Shown here in pieces: positions 24,529 through 33,936 of a stretch of 64,000 bases of DNA (position 1 is the stretch's first letter; each line of letters starts with the position of its first letter). The DNA is from Chitinilyticum aquatile DSM 21506 (GTDB taxonomy: Bacteria > Pseudomonadota > Gammaproteobacteria > Burkholderiales > Chitinibacteraceae): positions 186,001 through 250,000 of the forward strand of contig NZ_AUMS01000008.1 of assembly GCF_000430805.1 (NCBI RefSeq). Reading direction: 5' to 3'. A program made the position numbers and the translations under genes. The notes beneath the pieces are model-generated. The model was not told the origin of the DNA, did no database searches, and was given only the letters and a program-made list of their open reading frames with translations.

Positions 24529-25166
24529 GTCATTACCCCCGAGGCGTAGCCCATACCCTGCAGGAGGGCCGTGCCGGCCGGCGACGCGGCCTGCAGGCTG
24601 AGACTCCCCTTGCGGCCCTGTCCCGTACCGCTCAGCGCCAGCGGCGAGCCGGGTACGGCGCTGACCGTCCAGCGGTCGCCCTGCAACTGCACCGTGCAGG
24701 CACCCAGCGACAACGGCGCGCCATTGCGCACGATCTGCAAGCCCTGCAAACGCAGGCCCAGTGGCTGGCCGGGCCGCCAGTCGTCAACCCCTGCCAGCAG
24801 CTCGCCGTCAAGACGCAGATCGTTCAGCAATTGCTGCTGGCTGGCCAGCGGGGCCAGCGGCAGTTGCAGGCGGGCATCACGTACGCGCACTCCACTGTGA
24901 TCCAGTACCAGCAGAGCACGATTTCCACCCGCCGCTTCCAGCTGCCAGCGCAGTTCGCCCCGCAGCAGGCCGGCGGCATCCCAGCGCCAGTGCACATCCT
25001 GCAGCAGGCGCACGCCGCCGACACCCAGCGCGCTGGCACGCCCCTGCCAGTGCGAACCGCTCAGGCCATCGGCCTGAACCTCGGGCAGCGCGTACAACCA
25101 CAGTGGCGGGATCAGCAGCAAGAGGCTCGACACGCCTGCCAGACTCCAGAACAGCAGGCGTTTCAT
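24516..25166 (-). CDS. gspN: type II secretion protein N
   Basis: 216 aa. A single N-terminal membrane helix (LLFWSLAGVSSLLLLIPPLWLYAL) precedes a periplasmic domain of repeating beta strands (HWRWDAAGLLRGELRWQLEA), matching PF01203 GspN. Accessory component found in only some type II systems; its precise role is unsettled. The ATG overlaps the gspL stop (ATGA). Confidence 0.75.
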   Translation of the reverse strand: MKRLLFWSLAGVSSLLLLIPPLWLYALPEVQADGLSGSHWQGRASALGVGGVRLLQDVHWRWDAAGLLRGELRWQLEAAGGNRALLVLDHSGVRVRDARLQLPLAPLASQQQLLNDLRLDGELLAGVDDWRPGQPLGLRLQGLQIVRNGAPLSLGACTVQLQGDRWTVSAVPGSPLALSGTGQGRKGSLSLQAASPAGTALLQGMGYASGVMTWSL

Positions 25167-26140
25167 CGTGCCGCCCGCCATTCCCAGCGCAAGGGGCTGG
25201 ACTGGTAAGGTTCACCCAGCGTTTGTCGCAGCGTCTGCTCATCGGCCGGCGCCAGCGGCGCGGCAAGCTGCAGAATCAGGCGATCCGTACCTGCCTCCAG
25301 CTTTTCAATCTGGGTATTGGCTGGCAGCCCTTGATTCAGTTTGGCCAGCAGCGCCATACCTTCAGGCAACCAGCCCTGCTTCGCGCGCAGTTGCAGCACC
25401 GGATCGCTGACCGTTACTCCCGGCTGGCGTGCCTGCACCAGCGCCATCGCCGTTGCTCGCGCCTCACGGGCAGCAAGACTGGCGCGCAGCCAGGCACAGC
25501 CCTCCAGCACGGCGAGCGCAGCGCACAGCAGCAGGCACCACAGCGCCAGCACGCGCCAGGGAAAGGGCTGGCGTGGCGTACGGTGCGAGGCCGCTGAGCT
25601 GGCAGGCAAGAGCCAGTCATGCCAGTGCGGGCGGGCCAGTGTGGCGGCCCAATCCTGCGACTGATAGGCCGGCGGCAATGGCAAGTCGTCCGCAGCCTGC
25701 ACGACACCCCACTCGCCCGGCGCGCGGCACAGGATGAGCTGCGCACCGACCCGGCATGCCTCGCCGGCCAGCAGGGTCGCTCCCAGCGGCACGCGTGGCA
25801 GATCGGCAGGTGGGACATCGGTAGATGGCAGGGCGGCGGGCGCGTCGATGCCAAAACCCGGCGCGGGCAGGCAGACACAATGCCTGCCCGCCGCTTCGAC
25901 CACGCCCAGCGGCACGGCCGTGATGCCCTGCGCCAGCAGGGCGTTATTCAGTAGCGTCGCGCGCTGGGCCGGCTTGTGCGGTGGCAGCGCCAGCGGCAGT
26001 ACAAGCATGGGCTGGTGCAGCACGCGCTCGCTGTCGGGTGGCAGCGCGGCCCAGTCGCTGGCGATGCCATCGGCGACCACGATTTCATCCAGCAGGCGCG
26101 CCCAGCGCAAGACGCCATCATGGGCAAGGATGTGCAGCAT
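25163..26140 (-). CDS. gspL: type II secretion protein L-like
   Basis: 325 aa. An N-terminal cytoplasmic region (residues 1-190) with weak resemblance to the GspL actin-like domain, then one membrane helix (VLALWCLLLCAALAVLEGCAWL, about 198-218). A periplasmic ferredoxin-like end follows (MALLAKLNQGLPANTQIEKLEA). That topology and its place directly after gspE support GspL, which recruits the ATPase. Shorter than the usual 380-400 aa. The ATG shares one base with the gspE stop (TGATG). Call made by topology and context more than by sequence identity. Confidence 0.7.
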   Translation of the reverse strand: MLHILAHDGVLRWARLLDEIVVADGIASDWAALPPDSERVLHQPMLVLPLALPPHKPAQRATLLNNALLAQGITAVPLGVVEAAGRHCVCLPAPGFGIDAPAALPSTDVPPADLPRVPLGATLLAGEACRVGAQLILCRAPGEWGVVQAADDLPLPPAYQSQDWAATLARPHWHDWLLPASSAASHRTPRQPFPWRVLALWCLLLCAALAVLEGCAWLRASLAAREARATAMALVQARQPGVTVSDPVLQLRAKQGWLPEGMALLAKLNQGLPANTQIEKLEAGTDRLILQLAAPLAPADEQTLRQTLGEPYQSSPLRWEWRAAR

Positions 26141-27519
26141 CAGTCCTCCTGCATGCCGGTCACGCGCAGCACTTCCTCGCGCGCGGTCACGCCCTGGGCG
26201 ACCAGTACGGCCGCCTGCTCGGCCAGCGTGCGCATCTGCAACTGCTGGCGGGCATGGGCCAGCATGTCATCGTCGCTGCGGCCGTCATGGATCATGCGGC
26301 GCAAACCCGCATCCAGCCCCAGCCACTCATACACGCCGACGCGGCCGCGATAGCCGGTCTGGCGGCATTCCGGGCAACCGCGCCCGCGCTGACCGCCGGC
26401 AAACAGCGGATCGGGCGCGGCGCAGGCCGGACAGTTGCGGCGCACGAGGCGCTGCGCCAGCACGCCGGTGAGCGAGGACGCCAGCAGGAAGGGCTCGACG
26501 CCCATGTCGAGCAGGCGCGAGATCGCGCCCACGGCGGTATTGGTGTGCAGCGTGGCCAGCACCAGATGGCCGGTCAGCGAGGCCTGCACGGCGATTTGTG
26601 CCGTTTCGCGGTCGCGGATTTCGCCGATCATCACCACGTCGGGGTCCTGGCGCAGGATGGCGCGCAGGGCGCGGGCAAAGCTCATGTCGATGCGCGGCAT
26701 GACGGCGGTCTGCGCAATGCCGGGCAGGTCGTATTCGACCGGATCTTCGACGGTCATGATGTTCCGTGCCCCCACATCCAGCCCCGCCAGTGCGGCGTAC
26801 AGTGTGGTGGTCTTGCCCGATCCGGTCGGGCCGGTAACCAGCAGGAGGCCATGCGGGCGATCCAGCGCCTGCGCCAGTGCCGTCAGAATGTCGGCGGGGA
26901 TGCCTACGGCATCGAGCCCGCGCCGCTCCTGCGCAGGGTCAAGCAGGCGCATCACCGCACGCTCGCCATGCGCCGTCGGCAGCGTGGAGAGACGGATATC
27001 CAGATTCAGGCGGCTTTCGCGCAGCAGGATGCGGCCATCCTGCGGCAGGCGGCGTTCGGCGATGTCAAGCTCGGCCATGATCTTCAGCCTTGAGAGCAAG
27101 CCCGCATGCGCACTGCGCCGCAAAGTGGCCAGCTCGCGCAGCTGGCCATCCACGCGCAGGCGGATGACGGTGCCGCTTTCATAGGGCTCGACGTGCACAT
27201 CCGAGGCGCGCTCGGCGCTGGCGCGTGCCAGCAGGTCGGCCACATAGCGCGCCATCGGCGAATTATCGTCCAGCGCGGCCTGGCCTTCCTCGTCCGGATT
27301 GTCGGGCAGACCGGCCAGTTCCGGCAGCGCCGCGTCCACGCTATGCGCGAGCGCGGCAAACTCGGCGGCCGGCAGCACAGCCTGCAGCCGCACCGGCAAA
27401 CCGTGGCGCGCCGCCAGCACATCGAGTTCGCGCGGATCAAACCCTTCGCAGGCCGTGACCAGGAGGTAATCGCCGGCCGGCTGCCAGCGCAGTTGCGCCC
27501 CATCCAGGACCACACTCAT
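26140..27519 (-). CDS. gspE: type II secretion ATPase E
   Basis: 459 aa. N2E domain (SERASDVHVEP), Walker A GPTGSGKTTT at 230-238, Asp box VEDPVEYDLPGI, Walker B ILRQDPDVVMIGEIRD, His box LVLATLHTNTAVGAI, and a zinc knuckle CPAC...CPEC near residues 365-385. Hydrolyses ATP at the inner membrane to drive pseudopilus growth. Its N-terminal N1E region is short, so it is about 40 residues below the common length. ATG start overlaps the gspM-like stop (ATGA). Confidence 0.93.
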   Translation of the reverse strand: MSVVLDGAQLRWQPAGDYLLVTACEGFDPRELDVLAARHGLPVRLQAVLPAAEFAALAHSVDAALPELAGLPDNPDEEGQAALDDNSPMARYVADLLARASAERASDVHVEPYESGTVIRLRVDGQLRELATLRRSAHAGLLSRLKIMAELDIAERRLPQDGRILLRESRLNLDIRLSTLPTAHGERAVMRLLDPAQERRGLDAVGIPADILTALAQALDRPHGLLLVTGPTGSGKTTTLYAALAGLDVGARNIMTVEDPVEYDLPGIAQTAVMPRIDMSFARALRAILRQDPDVVMIGEIRDRETAQIAVQASLTGHLVLATLHTNTAVGAISRLLDMGVEPFLLASSLTGVLAQRLVRRNCPACAAPDPLFAGGQRGRGCPECRQTGYRGRVGVYEWLGLDAGLRRMIHDGRSDDDMLAHARQQLQMRTLAEQAAVLVAQGVTAREEVLRVTGMQED

Positions 27520-27887
27520 CGCAGCAGCTCCATGTCCACATCGACCAGCCCCGGCCCGCTGCGCGTCAGCGTCACGCGCGCCGGGCGCGTCCGGGCCAGC
27601 ACGGCGCTAACGGTGCTGGCGGCAGCGCTGGACGCCTGCAGGCGCCAGCGGCCATTGACTTCCGTCAACGTTGCGCCGGACAGATTGCCGGGCAACTCAC
27701 CAACCGGCAGCGTTGCCGGCGCAGGAGGAGCGGCCAGCCACATGCGCACCTCGGCCAGCTCGCCGGCTGCAAGCCGGGCATCGCGCTCGACAGCTTCGCG
27801 CTGCTCGCGCAGCGCCAGCACCAGCATGAGCGCCGCCAGCAGCAGCAGAATCAGCATACGCGGGCTGGCCGCACTGAACCACTTCAT
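27516..27887 (-). CDS. gspM: small type II secretion protein, GspM-like
   Basis: 123 aa. An N-terminal membrane helix (MLILLLLAALMLVLALREQ), a short coiled segment, then a ferredoxin-like fold (GATLTEVNGRWRLQA, RVTLTRSGPGLVDVDMEL). This is the plan of GspM, the partner of GspL, but 30-40 residues shorter than usual, and it is placed between gspD and gspE. The assignment rests on topology and operon position. Starts inside the gspD stop (ATGA). Confidence 0.6.
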   Translation of the reverse strand: MKWFSAASPRMLILLLLAALMLVLALREQREAVERDARLAAGELAEVRMWLAAPPAPATLPVGELPGNLSGATLTEVNGRWRLQASSAAASTVSAVLARTRPARVTLTRSGPGLVDVDMELLR

Positions 27888-29875
27888 TGCGGCACGCCCG
27901 GCGTGACAGGCAATTGCACAGCGGGTACATCCGGCAGCGCCGAACGACCGCGAATCTTGTCGGAATACTCGCCCTGCTGCGTGCGCAGCTGCTGGTAGCG
28001 CTGATTGGTGATGGTGCTGGCCGTCAGGCTGTCACGCACCACCATGGGCCGCAGGAATACCACCAGATTGGTGCGACTGTAGCCGCGCTGCTCGTTGCGG
28101 AACAGAAAGCCACCACCGGGAATGTCGCCCAGAAAGGGCACCTTGGATTGCGTATTGACGATTTTTTCTTCCAGCAGGCCACCCAGCGTCACCATCTGCC
28201 CATCCTGCACCAGCACGCGGGTTCTCACCTCGCGCTTGCGCGTGGCGATGCCGGCATTGCCGGTCTGCACGGTAGGATCGATGGCCGAGACTTCCTGCTC
28301 GATGTTCAGCGTGATCGTGCCGCCTTCAGACACCTGCGGGCGCACCTTGAGCATCACGCCGACATCCTTGCGCTCGACGGTGATAAAGGGGTTGGGATTC
28401 GAGCCGGTTGAAGGCTGCGAACCGGTAATGATGGGGATGTTCTGGCCGACCTGGATCTTGGCTTCTTCGTTGTCCAGCATCATCAGCGTCGGCGCTGACA
28501 GCACATTGCCGAGGCCATCCTGCTCCAGCGCGCTGGCGATCAGTCCGATCGAGGGGAGATTGTTCTTGTTGTTCGGGTCGCCGTTGAACAGGCCCAGTGT
28601 CATGCCGTTGGGAATGCCGGACGGATCCTTGTTGGCGGCAGCAGTCAGCAGATTGCCAAGATTGCTCTTCCCCGTACCCATGGCAATCGCACCCAGTGCG
28701 GACACATCGCCCAGTCCGCCGAACAGCCACTGGAAGCCCAGTTCGCCGGCGCGATCGGTATTGATTTCGGCAATCATGGCCTCGACAAAGACCTGCGCCC
28801 GACGCACGTCCAGCGCCTCGATCGCGAGTTTCAGGGACTGGAATACCGCTTCCGGCGCAGAAATCAGCAGTGCGTTATTGCTGGTATCGGCCTGGATCGA
28901 CACCGGCAGGCCGTCGAGCTGGCCCGAGATGGCCACGCCGGCAGAGCCGGACTGTGCACCTTCCTTGCCGGGTGTGCTACCACTGCTGCTGAGATTGGTC
29001 ACGCGAGCACCAATCACGCCGCGCAGCGTTTCCACGAGACGGGAAGCATCGGCATTTTTCAGGTAGATAACTCGGAAGTTATTGCTGGCCTCTGGCTGAT
29101 CCAGGGCATCTACCAGACGGCGGATTTCCTTGCCATGTGCCAGCGAAATCGCCCTGATGACCAGGGTATTGCTTGCCGCATCCGGAACGATCACCGAACG
29201 ACGAGCCCCATCATTGGGCGGCAGCGTGCTGCTGGCGCCCTGTACAGCCACTTCCGGCATTACCTTGGCAATCAATCCGGCCAGAGTCACCGCAGAAGCA
29301 TGCCGCGCTTTCAGCATGAAGATTTCGTTGCTTTCCGGGGCTTCCAGCGCATCGACCATTTTCGAAAGCCGGGCCACATTGTCGGCATAGTCGGTGATGA
29401 TCAATGAATTGTCGCCGGGTGATGCAGCAAGTGCCCCGCTCGTACTCACAAACGGACGCAAGGCCTCGACAAGACGAGGCGCAGAATTGTTATTGATACG
29501 CACCAGCTGGGTAATGACCCGGTTGCCCTTGCCCGCTCTGCCATCACGCAGCACCGGCCCTGCCTGCTGCTTGGCATCGGCATCCGGCACGATGCGCAGG
29601 ACAACGCCGTCATCCAGAGCGGTCAGCCCCTGACTGCGCAGGGCGGACAGAAACAGCTGGTAGGCCTCGGCCGAGTCAAGCGGGCGGGAAGAGATGACAT
29701 TCAGCGTACCCTTGGCTTTCGGGTCGATCACCACGTTGCGGTGAGTCAGTTCGGCCAGCACTTTTGCTGCCTGCTCAAGATCGAGATTGACGAAATTGAG
29801 CAGCATGCCGTCACTGGCGGCCTGCGCCAGCGAGGCACAAAGCATCAAGCTGAGCAGGAGATTATTGATTTTCAT
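27884..29875 (-). CDS. gspD: type II secretion outer-membrane secretin D
   Basis: 663 aa. Signal peptide MKINNLLLSLMLCASLAQA. N0 domain (FVNLDLEQAAKVLAELTHRN), then three N1-N3 repeats (LVRINNNSAPRLVEALRPF; FMLKARHASAVTLAGLIAKV; VIYLKNADASRLVETLRG). The secretin core has VEAMIAEI, LSAPTLMMLDNEEAKIQVGQ and VPFLGDIPGGGFLF. Forms the multimeric outer-membrane channel. It heads the 12-gene operon, behind a possible extended -10 promoter. No pilotin gene is seen nearby. Confidence 0.93.
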   Translation of the reverse strand: MKINNLLLSLMLCASLAQAASDGMLLNFVNLDLEQAAKVLAELTHRNVVIDPKAKGTLNVISSRPLDSAEAYQLFLSALRSQGLTALDDGVVLRIVPDADAKQQAGPVLRDGRAGKGNRVITQLVRINNNSAPRLVEALRPFVSTSGALAASPGDNSLIITDYADNVARLSKMVDALEAPESNEIFMLKARHASAVTLAGLIAKVMPEVAVQGASSTLPPNDGARRSVIVPDAASNTLVIRAISLAHGKEIRRLVDALDQPEASNNFRVIYLKNADASRLVETLRGVIGARVTNLSSSGSTPGKEGAQSGSAGVAISGQLDGLPVSIQADTSNNALLISAPEAVFQSLKLAIEALDVRRAQVFVEAMIAEINTDRAGELGFQWLFGGLGDVSALGAIAMGTGKSNLGNLLTAAANKDPSGIPNGMTLGLFNGDPNNKNNLPSIGLIASALEQDGLGNVLSAPTLMMLDNEEAKIQVGQNIPIITGSQPSTGSNPNPFITVERKDVGVMLKVRPQVSEGGTITLNIEQEVSAIDPTVQTGNAGIATRKREVRTRVLVQDGQMVTLGGLLEEKIVNTQSKVPFLGDIPGGGFLFRNEQRGYSRTNLVVFLRPMVVRDSLTASTITNQRYQQLRTQQGEYSDKIRGRSALPDVPAVQLPVTPGVPQ

Positions 29876-29934
29876 GAAGTCAGGCTATACGGCAGGTACT
29901 TTGCACCTTGCCGCCGATTTGTAACAAGCCTTTG

Positions 29935-29943
29935 ACTATAACA
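29935..29943 (-). promoter_or_regulatory. possible extended -10 promoter of the gspD operon
   Basis: On the minus strand TGTTATAGT is an extended -10 (TG-N-TATAGT) about 60 bp before the gspD ATG. No good -35 was seen. Confidence 0.35.
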
Positions 29944-30071
29944 AGCGAATATTACAGTTTGGTGCCAAGTCCCGGGGAGGTTCATTACTCGAACCTTCAT
30001 CTATGGATACGGGCCGGCAGCAGGGGACAGCAATGGACAGCCTCACGCACGGCGCTTAGCCCCCCTTCCGG

Positions 30072-30111
30072 ACACAACAAAAAGGACGCCTGCGGCGTCC
30101 TTTTTGTTGTT
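30072..30111. terminator. bidirectional terminator downstream of asd
   Basis: ACAACAAAAAGGACGCC-TGC-GGCGTCCTTTTTGTTGT, a 17-bp stem with A and T runs at its base. It lies 12 bp beyond the asd stop. Confidence 0.85.
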
Positions 30112-30123
30112 GGCAAGACTGGC

Positions 30124-31233
30124 TTACTGCTTTTCGAGCAGAATGCGCAGCATGCGGCGCAGCGGTTCGGCCGCGCCCCACAGCAGCTGGTCGCCGATCA
30201 CGAAGGCGGAGAGGTAGTCGCCGCCCATGTTCAGCTTGCGTACACGGCCGACACCGATCTGCAGGCCACCGGTGATGGACGCCGGGGTCAGTTCCTTCAC
30301 GGTGATTTCGCGGTCGTTCGGTACCCACTTCACCCAGTCGTTGCCCGACTTGATGATGGCTTCGATTTCCGCCAGCGGCAGGTCTTTCTTCAGCTTGATG
30401 GTCAGTGCCAGCGAATGGCAGCGCATTGCGCCGATGCGCACGCACAGGCCATCAACCGGAATGGTGGCATCCGTGCCGAGGATCTTGTTCACTTCGGCCT
30501 GGCCCTTCCATTCTTCCTTGGACTGGCCGTTGTCGAGCTGCTTGTCGATCCACGGGATCAGGCCGCCGGCGAGCGGTGCGCCGAAGAATTCGGTCGGCAC
30601 GTCTTCGCGGATGGTTTTCGCCACCTTGCGGTCGATGTCCAGAATGGCGGAAGCGGGGGTTGCCAGCTCGTCGGCGACCGCGCCATGCACCACGCCCATG
30701 CCCTTCAGCAGTTCGCGCATGTGGTTGGCACCGCCGCCGGATGCGGCCTGGTAGGTCATCGAGGAAACCCACTCGACCAGCCCTTCGCGGAACAGCCCGC
30801 CCATGCCCATCAGCATGATGGAGTTGGTACAGTTGCCGCCGATGTAATTCTTGATGCCCTTGGCAAGCGCCGCATCGATTACGTTGCGGTTGACCGGATC
30901 AAGGATGATCACGGCGTCGTCGTCCATGCGCATGGTGGAAGCCGCATCGATCCAGTAGCCAGCCCAGCCGGCTGCGCGCAGTTGCGGGTAGATCTCCGAC
31001 GTGTAGTCACCGCCCTGGCAGGAAATGATGACGTCCATTTCTTTCAGGTCGGCAATCGACTTGGCATCCTTCAGCGTACCGGCATCCTTGCCGAAATTCG
31101 GCGCGGCCTGACCGGCTTGCGAGGTGGTGAAAAACACCGGGTCGATGACATCGAAATCCTTTTCTTCCTGCATGCGCTGCATGAGCACCGAGCCCACCAT
31201 GCCGCGCCAGCCGACGAGACCTACACGTTTCAT
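30124..31233 (-). CDS. asd: aspartate-semialdehyde dehydrogenase
   Basis: 369 aa. Reduces aspartyl phosphate to the semialdehyde for lysine, threonine, methionine and diaminopimelate. NADP-binding start [20 protein letters not shown], catalytic Cys in [31 protein letters not shown], and the His/Arg motif [15 protein letters not shown]. This is the Gram-negative long type. The ATG at 31233 follows GAGGAATGCGGCA; frame open upstream crosses palindromic repeat copy 6 and is not used. Confidence 0.95.
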   Translation of the reverse strand: MKRVGLVGWRGMVGSVLMQRMQEEKDFDVIDPVFFTTSQAGQAAPNFGKDAGTLKDAKSIADLKEMDVIISCQGGDYTSEIYPQLRAAGWAGYWIDAASTMRMDDDAVIILDPVNRNVIDAALAKGIKNYIGGNCTNSIMLMGMGGLFREGLVEWVSSMTYQAASGGGANHMRELLKGMGVVHGAVADELATPASAILDIDRKVAKTIREDVPTEFFGAPLAGGLIPWIDKQLDNGQSKEEWKGQAEVNKILGTDATIPVDGLCVRIGAMRCHSLALTIKLKKDLPLAEIEAIIKSGNDWVKWVPNDREITVKELTPASITGGLQIGVGRVRKLNMGGDYLSAFVIGDQLLWGAAEPLRRMLRILLEKQ

Positions 31234-31548
31234 TGCCGCATTCCTCATTTCAGTACAATTTTCAAAAGCAAATACTTTTTCTGACCCCCCGATAGTAGAG
31301 AAAACCCGCAGGCAATGCCAGTGCCGGAAAAATCGGTTACAGCCACGCGGGAACACGAGGGATTTGCAGGCAGGCAAAACCCGGCAAGGCAATGAGTATA
31401 TTGCTACAGCCATTCATTTTAAAAGGCTACAAGGCAATAGATAGTCATGTATATATGAATGGCGCCAGCCTGCGTCGCCCCGCTTGCTGACCTGCAGCTT
31501 TCTTTCCGCTAGGATGCCGGACTGGACTGAAAGCAGGGAAGAACCGGG
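31234..31548. other. divergent intergenic region between asd and dtd
   Basis: Holds palindromic repeat copy 6 (31396-31443). The asd-proximal part is A/T-rich and must carry the asd promoter, but no clear -35/-10 pair stands out. No gene is seen. Confidence 0.5.
31396..31443 (+). repeat. GTAT/ATAC palindromic repeat, copy 6
   Basis: Left arm GTATATTGCTACAGCC, loop ATTCATTTTAAAA, right arm GGCTACAAGGCAATAGA, where the terminal ATACC is degraded. Lies between divergent genes. Confidence 0.6.
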
Positions 31549-32001
31549 ATGCGAGTACTGTTACAACGCGTCAGCGCGGCGCGCGTCGAGGTCGCTGGCG
31601 AAACCAGCGGCGAAATCGGCGCCGGCCTGCTGGTGCTGGCCGGCATTGAAGAAGCCGATACCGCGGCCGATCTGGCGTGGATGGCCGGCAAGGTCTGCAA
31701 TTTGCGCGTGTTCGAAGACGAGGCCGGCGTAATGAACCGCTCGGTGCTGGATACCGGCGGCCAGATTCTGGCCGTGTCGCAATTCACCCTCTTTGGCAGC
31801 TACAAAAAGGGCAACCGCCCGAGCTGGGGTCGAGCCGCTCCCGGCCAAATCTCGCAGCCAATGTTCGAAGCCTTTGTTGCGGAGCTCGCAGCCAAACTGG
31901 GCAAACCGGTGCCGACCGGCGTGTTTGGCGCGGAAATGCATGTTCACCTGGTCAACGATGGACCGGTAACGCTGATGCTGGATTCGAAGGATCCGCAATA
32001 G
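31549..32001 (+). CDS. dtd: D-aminoacyl-tRNA deacylase
   Basis: 150 aa. Removes D-amino acids (and Gly) wrongly attached to tRNA. Begins [15 protein letters not shown]; carries the active-site motif [17 protein letters not shown] and the cross-subunit Gly-Pro motif [11 protein letters not shown] at the C-terminus. GGGAAGAA lies upstream of the ATG. The next gene starts directly after the TAG, so the pseudokinase unit probably shares this transcript. Confidence 0.95.
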   Translation: MRVLLQRVSAARVEVAGETSGEIGAGLLVLAGIEEADTAADLAWMAGKVCNLRVFEDEAGVMNRSVLDTGGQILAVSQFTLFGSYKKGNRPSWGRAAPGQISQPMFEAFVAELAAKLGKPVPTGVFGAEMHVHLVNDGPVTLMLDSKDPQ

Positions 32002-32943
32002 ATGAGCGACTTTCTGGCACTGGTCTGTCCGCAGTGTGGTGGTGCGCTGCCGCAGCAGGCGGCCTGGCGCCGCGTGGCCTGCCCGTATTGCCATGTACTG
32101 GTCACGCGCAATCCGTCGCTGGTCGAGCGCAGCCATTTTCAGGCAGCGCTGCGCAGGCAAGCAGCCGAGCATGCGCGGCTGAATCCCGAATTCGTGCTCG
32201 AGGGCGCGCCGTGCCGGCTGATTGCGCCGCTGGGATCGGGCGAAACGGCCAGCATCTGGCAGGCCGAGCGCCTGACGGCCTACCCGGAGCGCATCACGCT
32301 GAAGATTGCGCACGATGCCAGCGGCGCGGCACAACTGGACGCCGAAGCACAGCACCTGCAGAACCTGCTCGCACGCGATGGCCCCGGCAGCGCGTATTAC
32401 AGCCGGCGCATCCCGCAACTGGTGGCACAAGGGCAGTATCAGGGCCGGCGCGTGCTGGCCTGGCGTGTACCACCGGGTTACTGGGGCAGCATGGCGGCGG
32501 TGCTGCGTCATCAGCCCGCCGGCATCCGGTCTGAGCATGCGGTGTGGATCTGGCGACGCGTGCTCGACATTCTGGGCTATCTGCACAACAACGGGCTGGC
32601 GCACGGCGCCTTGAGCGCTGATCACTGGCTGGTGCAGCCGCGCGACCACGGCGTGATGCTGATCGGCTGGCGCCATCTGCACTCGGCCGAGCCTTCGGAT
32701 GCAGCGCGCGATCTGCAGCAAAGCGCGTGGACCATTCGCCAGCTGCTCAATCCGTCTGACACAGAGCCCCCCGCCTTGCGCGCCGACCTGCCCGCACCGC
32801 TGGCGGATTTGCTGGCCAGCGCCAGCGACTACGCATGGTGCCGCAGCACCACGGCCCCCGCGCTGGATGCCTTGCTGAAAGACCGGGCGCGACAGGCATT
32901 TGGTCCGCCGCGCTTCATTCCCTTTTCCCCAACCCGCTTCTGA
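32002..32943 (+). CDS. zinc-ribbon pseudokinase
   Basis: 313 aa. N-terminal zinc ribbon CPQC (9-12) and CPYC (27-30), then a protein-kinase-like domain. The glycine loop is recognisable (LGSGETASIW, about 78-86), as is the ATP-site Lys (ITLKIA, K101). However, the catalytic loop HRDLKPEN reads HGALSADHWL (201-210), with no Asp, and DFG reads IGW (221-223). It should therefore be catalytically inactive and act as a scaffold or nucleotide sensor. It starts one base after dtd and is followed 12 bp later by a vWA protein and then a PurA paralogue. No name or known pathway can be assigned. Confidence 0.65.
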   Translation: MSDFLALVCPQCGGALPQQAAWRRVACPYCHVLVTRNPSLVERSHFQAALRRQAAEHARLNPEFVLEGAPCRLIAPLGSGETASIWQAERLTAYPERITLKIAHDASGAAQLDAEAQHLQNLLARDGPGSAYYSRRIPQLVAQGQYQGRRVLAWRVPPGYWGSMAAVLRHQPAGIRSEHAVWIWRRVLDILGYLHNNGLAHGALSADHWLVQPRDHGVMLIGWRHLHSAEPSDAARDLQQSAWTIRQLLNPSDTEPPALRADLPAPLADLLASASDYAWCRSTTAPALDALLKDRARQAFGPPRFIPFSPTRF

Positions 32944-32955
32944 CAAGGACTTGCC

Positions 32956-33936
32956 ATGGGTTACGGTAATTACTCGCACGCTGCGCACTCCGCGCTGATC
33001 GCCGACCGCGCACACCAGTCGCGTGATGAAGTCTTCGCCCAGACACAGTGCCACGCACTGATGAATCCGCAGGGGCTGAAAGTGCGCGAAGCGCGTGACA
33101 GTGCCGACCATCCAGATTCGGTGCCAATTGCCTTTGCACTCGATGTCACCGGCTCGATGGGTCACATCCCCGATCTGCTTGCACGGCAGGAACTGCCGGG
33201 GTTCATGAAACTGCTGCAGGATTTCGGCATCGCGCACCCGCAACTGCTGTTCATGGCGATTGGTGATGCCACCAGCGACGATGCGCCACTGCAGGTCGGC
33301 CAGTTCGAATCGACCGCCGAGCTGATGGATCAGTGGCTGACCTGGAGCTACCTCGAAGGCGGCGGCGGCGGCCAGAACCACGAGAGCTACGAGCTGGCTT
33401 TCTATATTGCCGCCCAGCACACCGACCACGATCACTGGAATCAGCGCGGCAAGAAGGGCTATCTGTTTCTGACCGGCGACGAGCTGCCCTACCCCTATGT
33501 GTCGAAGCATCAGGTCGGCAGCCTGATCGGCGACCAGCTCGACGAAGACCTGCCGATTGCCGAGGTGATTGCCGCCGCCGCCGAGCGCTACCACCTGTAC
33601 TTCCTGATTCCGGCGCTCAACCGGCGCGAAAATTGCGAAAAACCGTGGCGGCAGTTGCTGGGCGACCATGTGATCTGCCTGGAAGACCCGCAGGACACCT
33701 GCGCCGTCGCCGCCGCGCTGATCGCGCAGAACGAAGGCGTACTCAGCGGTGCCGACCGCATTGCTCAGGCGCTTTCCGCCAGCGGCATGCCCGGCGAGCG
33801 CATTGGCGCAGTCATCCGTGCTGTCGAAGGCAGCACTTCGCTGTTCGCCGCCGGCGACCAGGATGCCGCACAGGCGCACGACAGCCCCGGCGCACCGGCC
33901 AAGCCCACTTCGTGGTGGAAAAAACTGTTTGGCTGA
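32956..33936 (+). CDS. von Willebrand factor A domain protein
   Basis: 326 aa, cytosolic. A vWA fold with the metal-ion site DVTGSMG (D63, T65, S67), a second-strand LLFMAIGDATSDDA, and GGGGGQNHESYELAFYIAA. A later segment GKKGYLFLTGDELPYPYV matches the fold's later strands. The C-terminus is a Ser/Pro tail ending SWWKKLFG. Such metal-dependent adhesion domains usually assemble protein complexes. vWA plus kinase-like pairs are typical of TerY-like signalling cassettes, but no other ter gene is here. SD AAGGA lies before the ATG. Its stop overlaps the PurA-like start by 8 bp. Confidence 0.75.
   Translation: MGYGNYSHAAHSALIADRAHQSRDEVFAQTQCHALMNPQGLKVREARDSADHPDSVPIAFALDVTGSMGHIPDLLARQELPGFMKLLQDFGIAHPQLLFMAIGDATSDDAPLQVGQFESTAELMDQWLTWSYLEGGGGGQNHESYELAFYIAAQHTDHDHWNQRGKKGYLFLTGDELPYPYVSKHQVGSLIGDQLDEDLPIAEVIAAAAERYHLYFLIPALNRRENCEKPWRQLLGDHVICLEDPQDTCAVAAALIAQNEGVLSGADRIAQALSASGMPGERIGAVIRAVEGSTSLFAAGDQDAAQAHDSPGAPAKPTSWWKKLFG

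Noticed and set aside
29910-31284. Plus-strand open frame opposite asd
   Set aside because: Antisense to a conserved gene; no ribosome site or recognisable domain.
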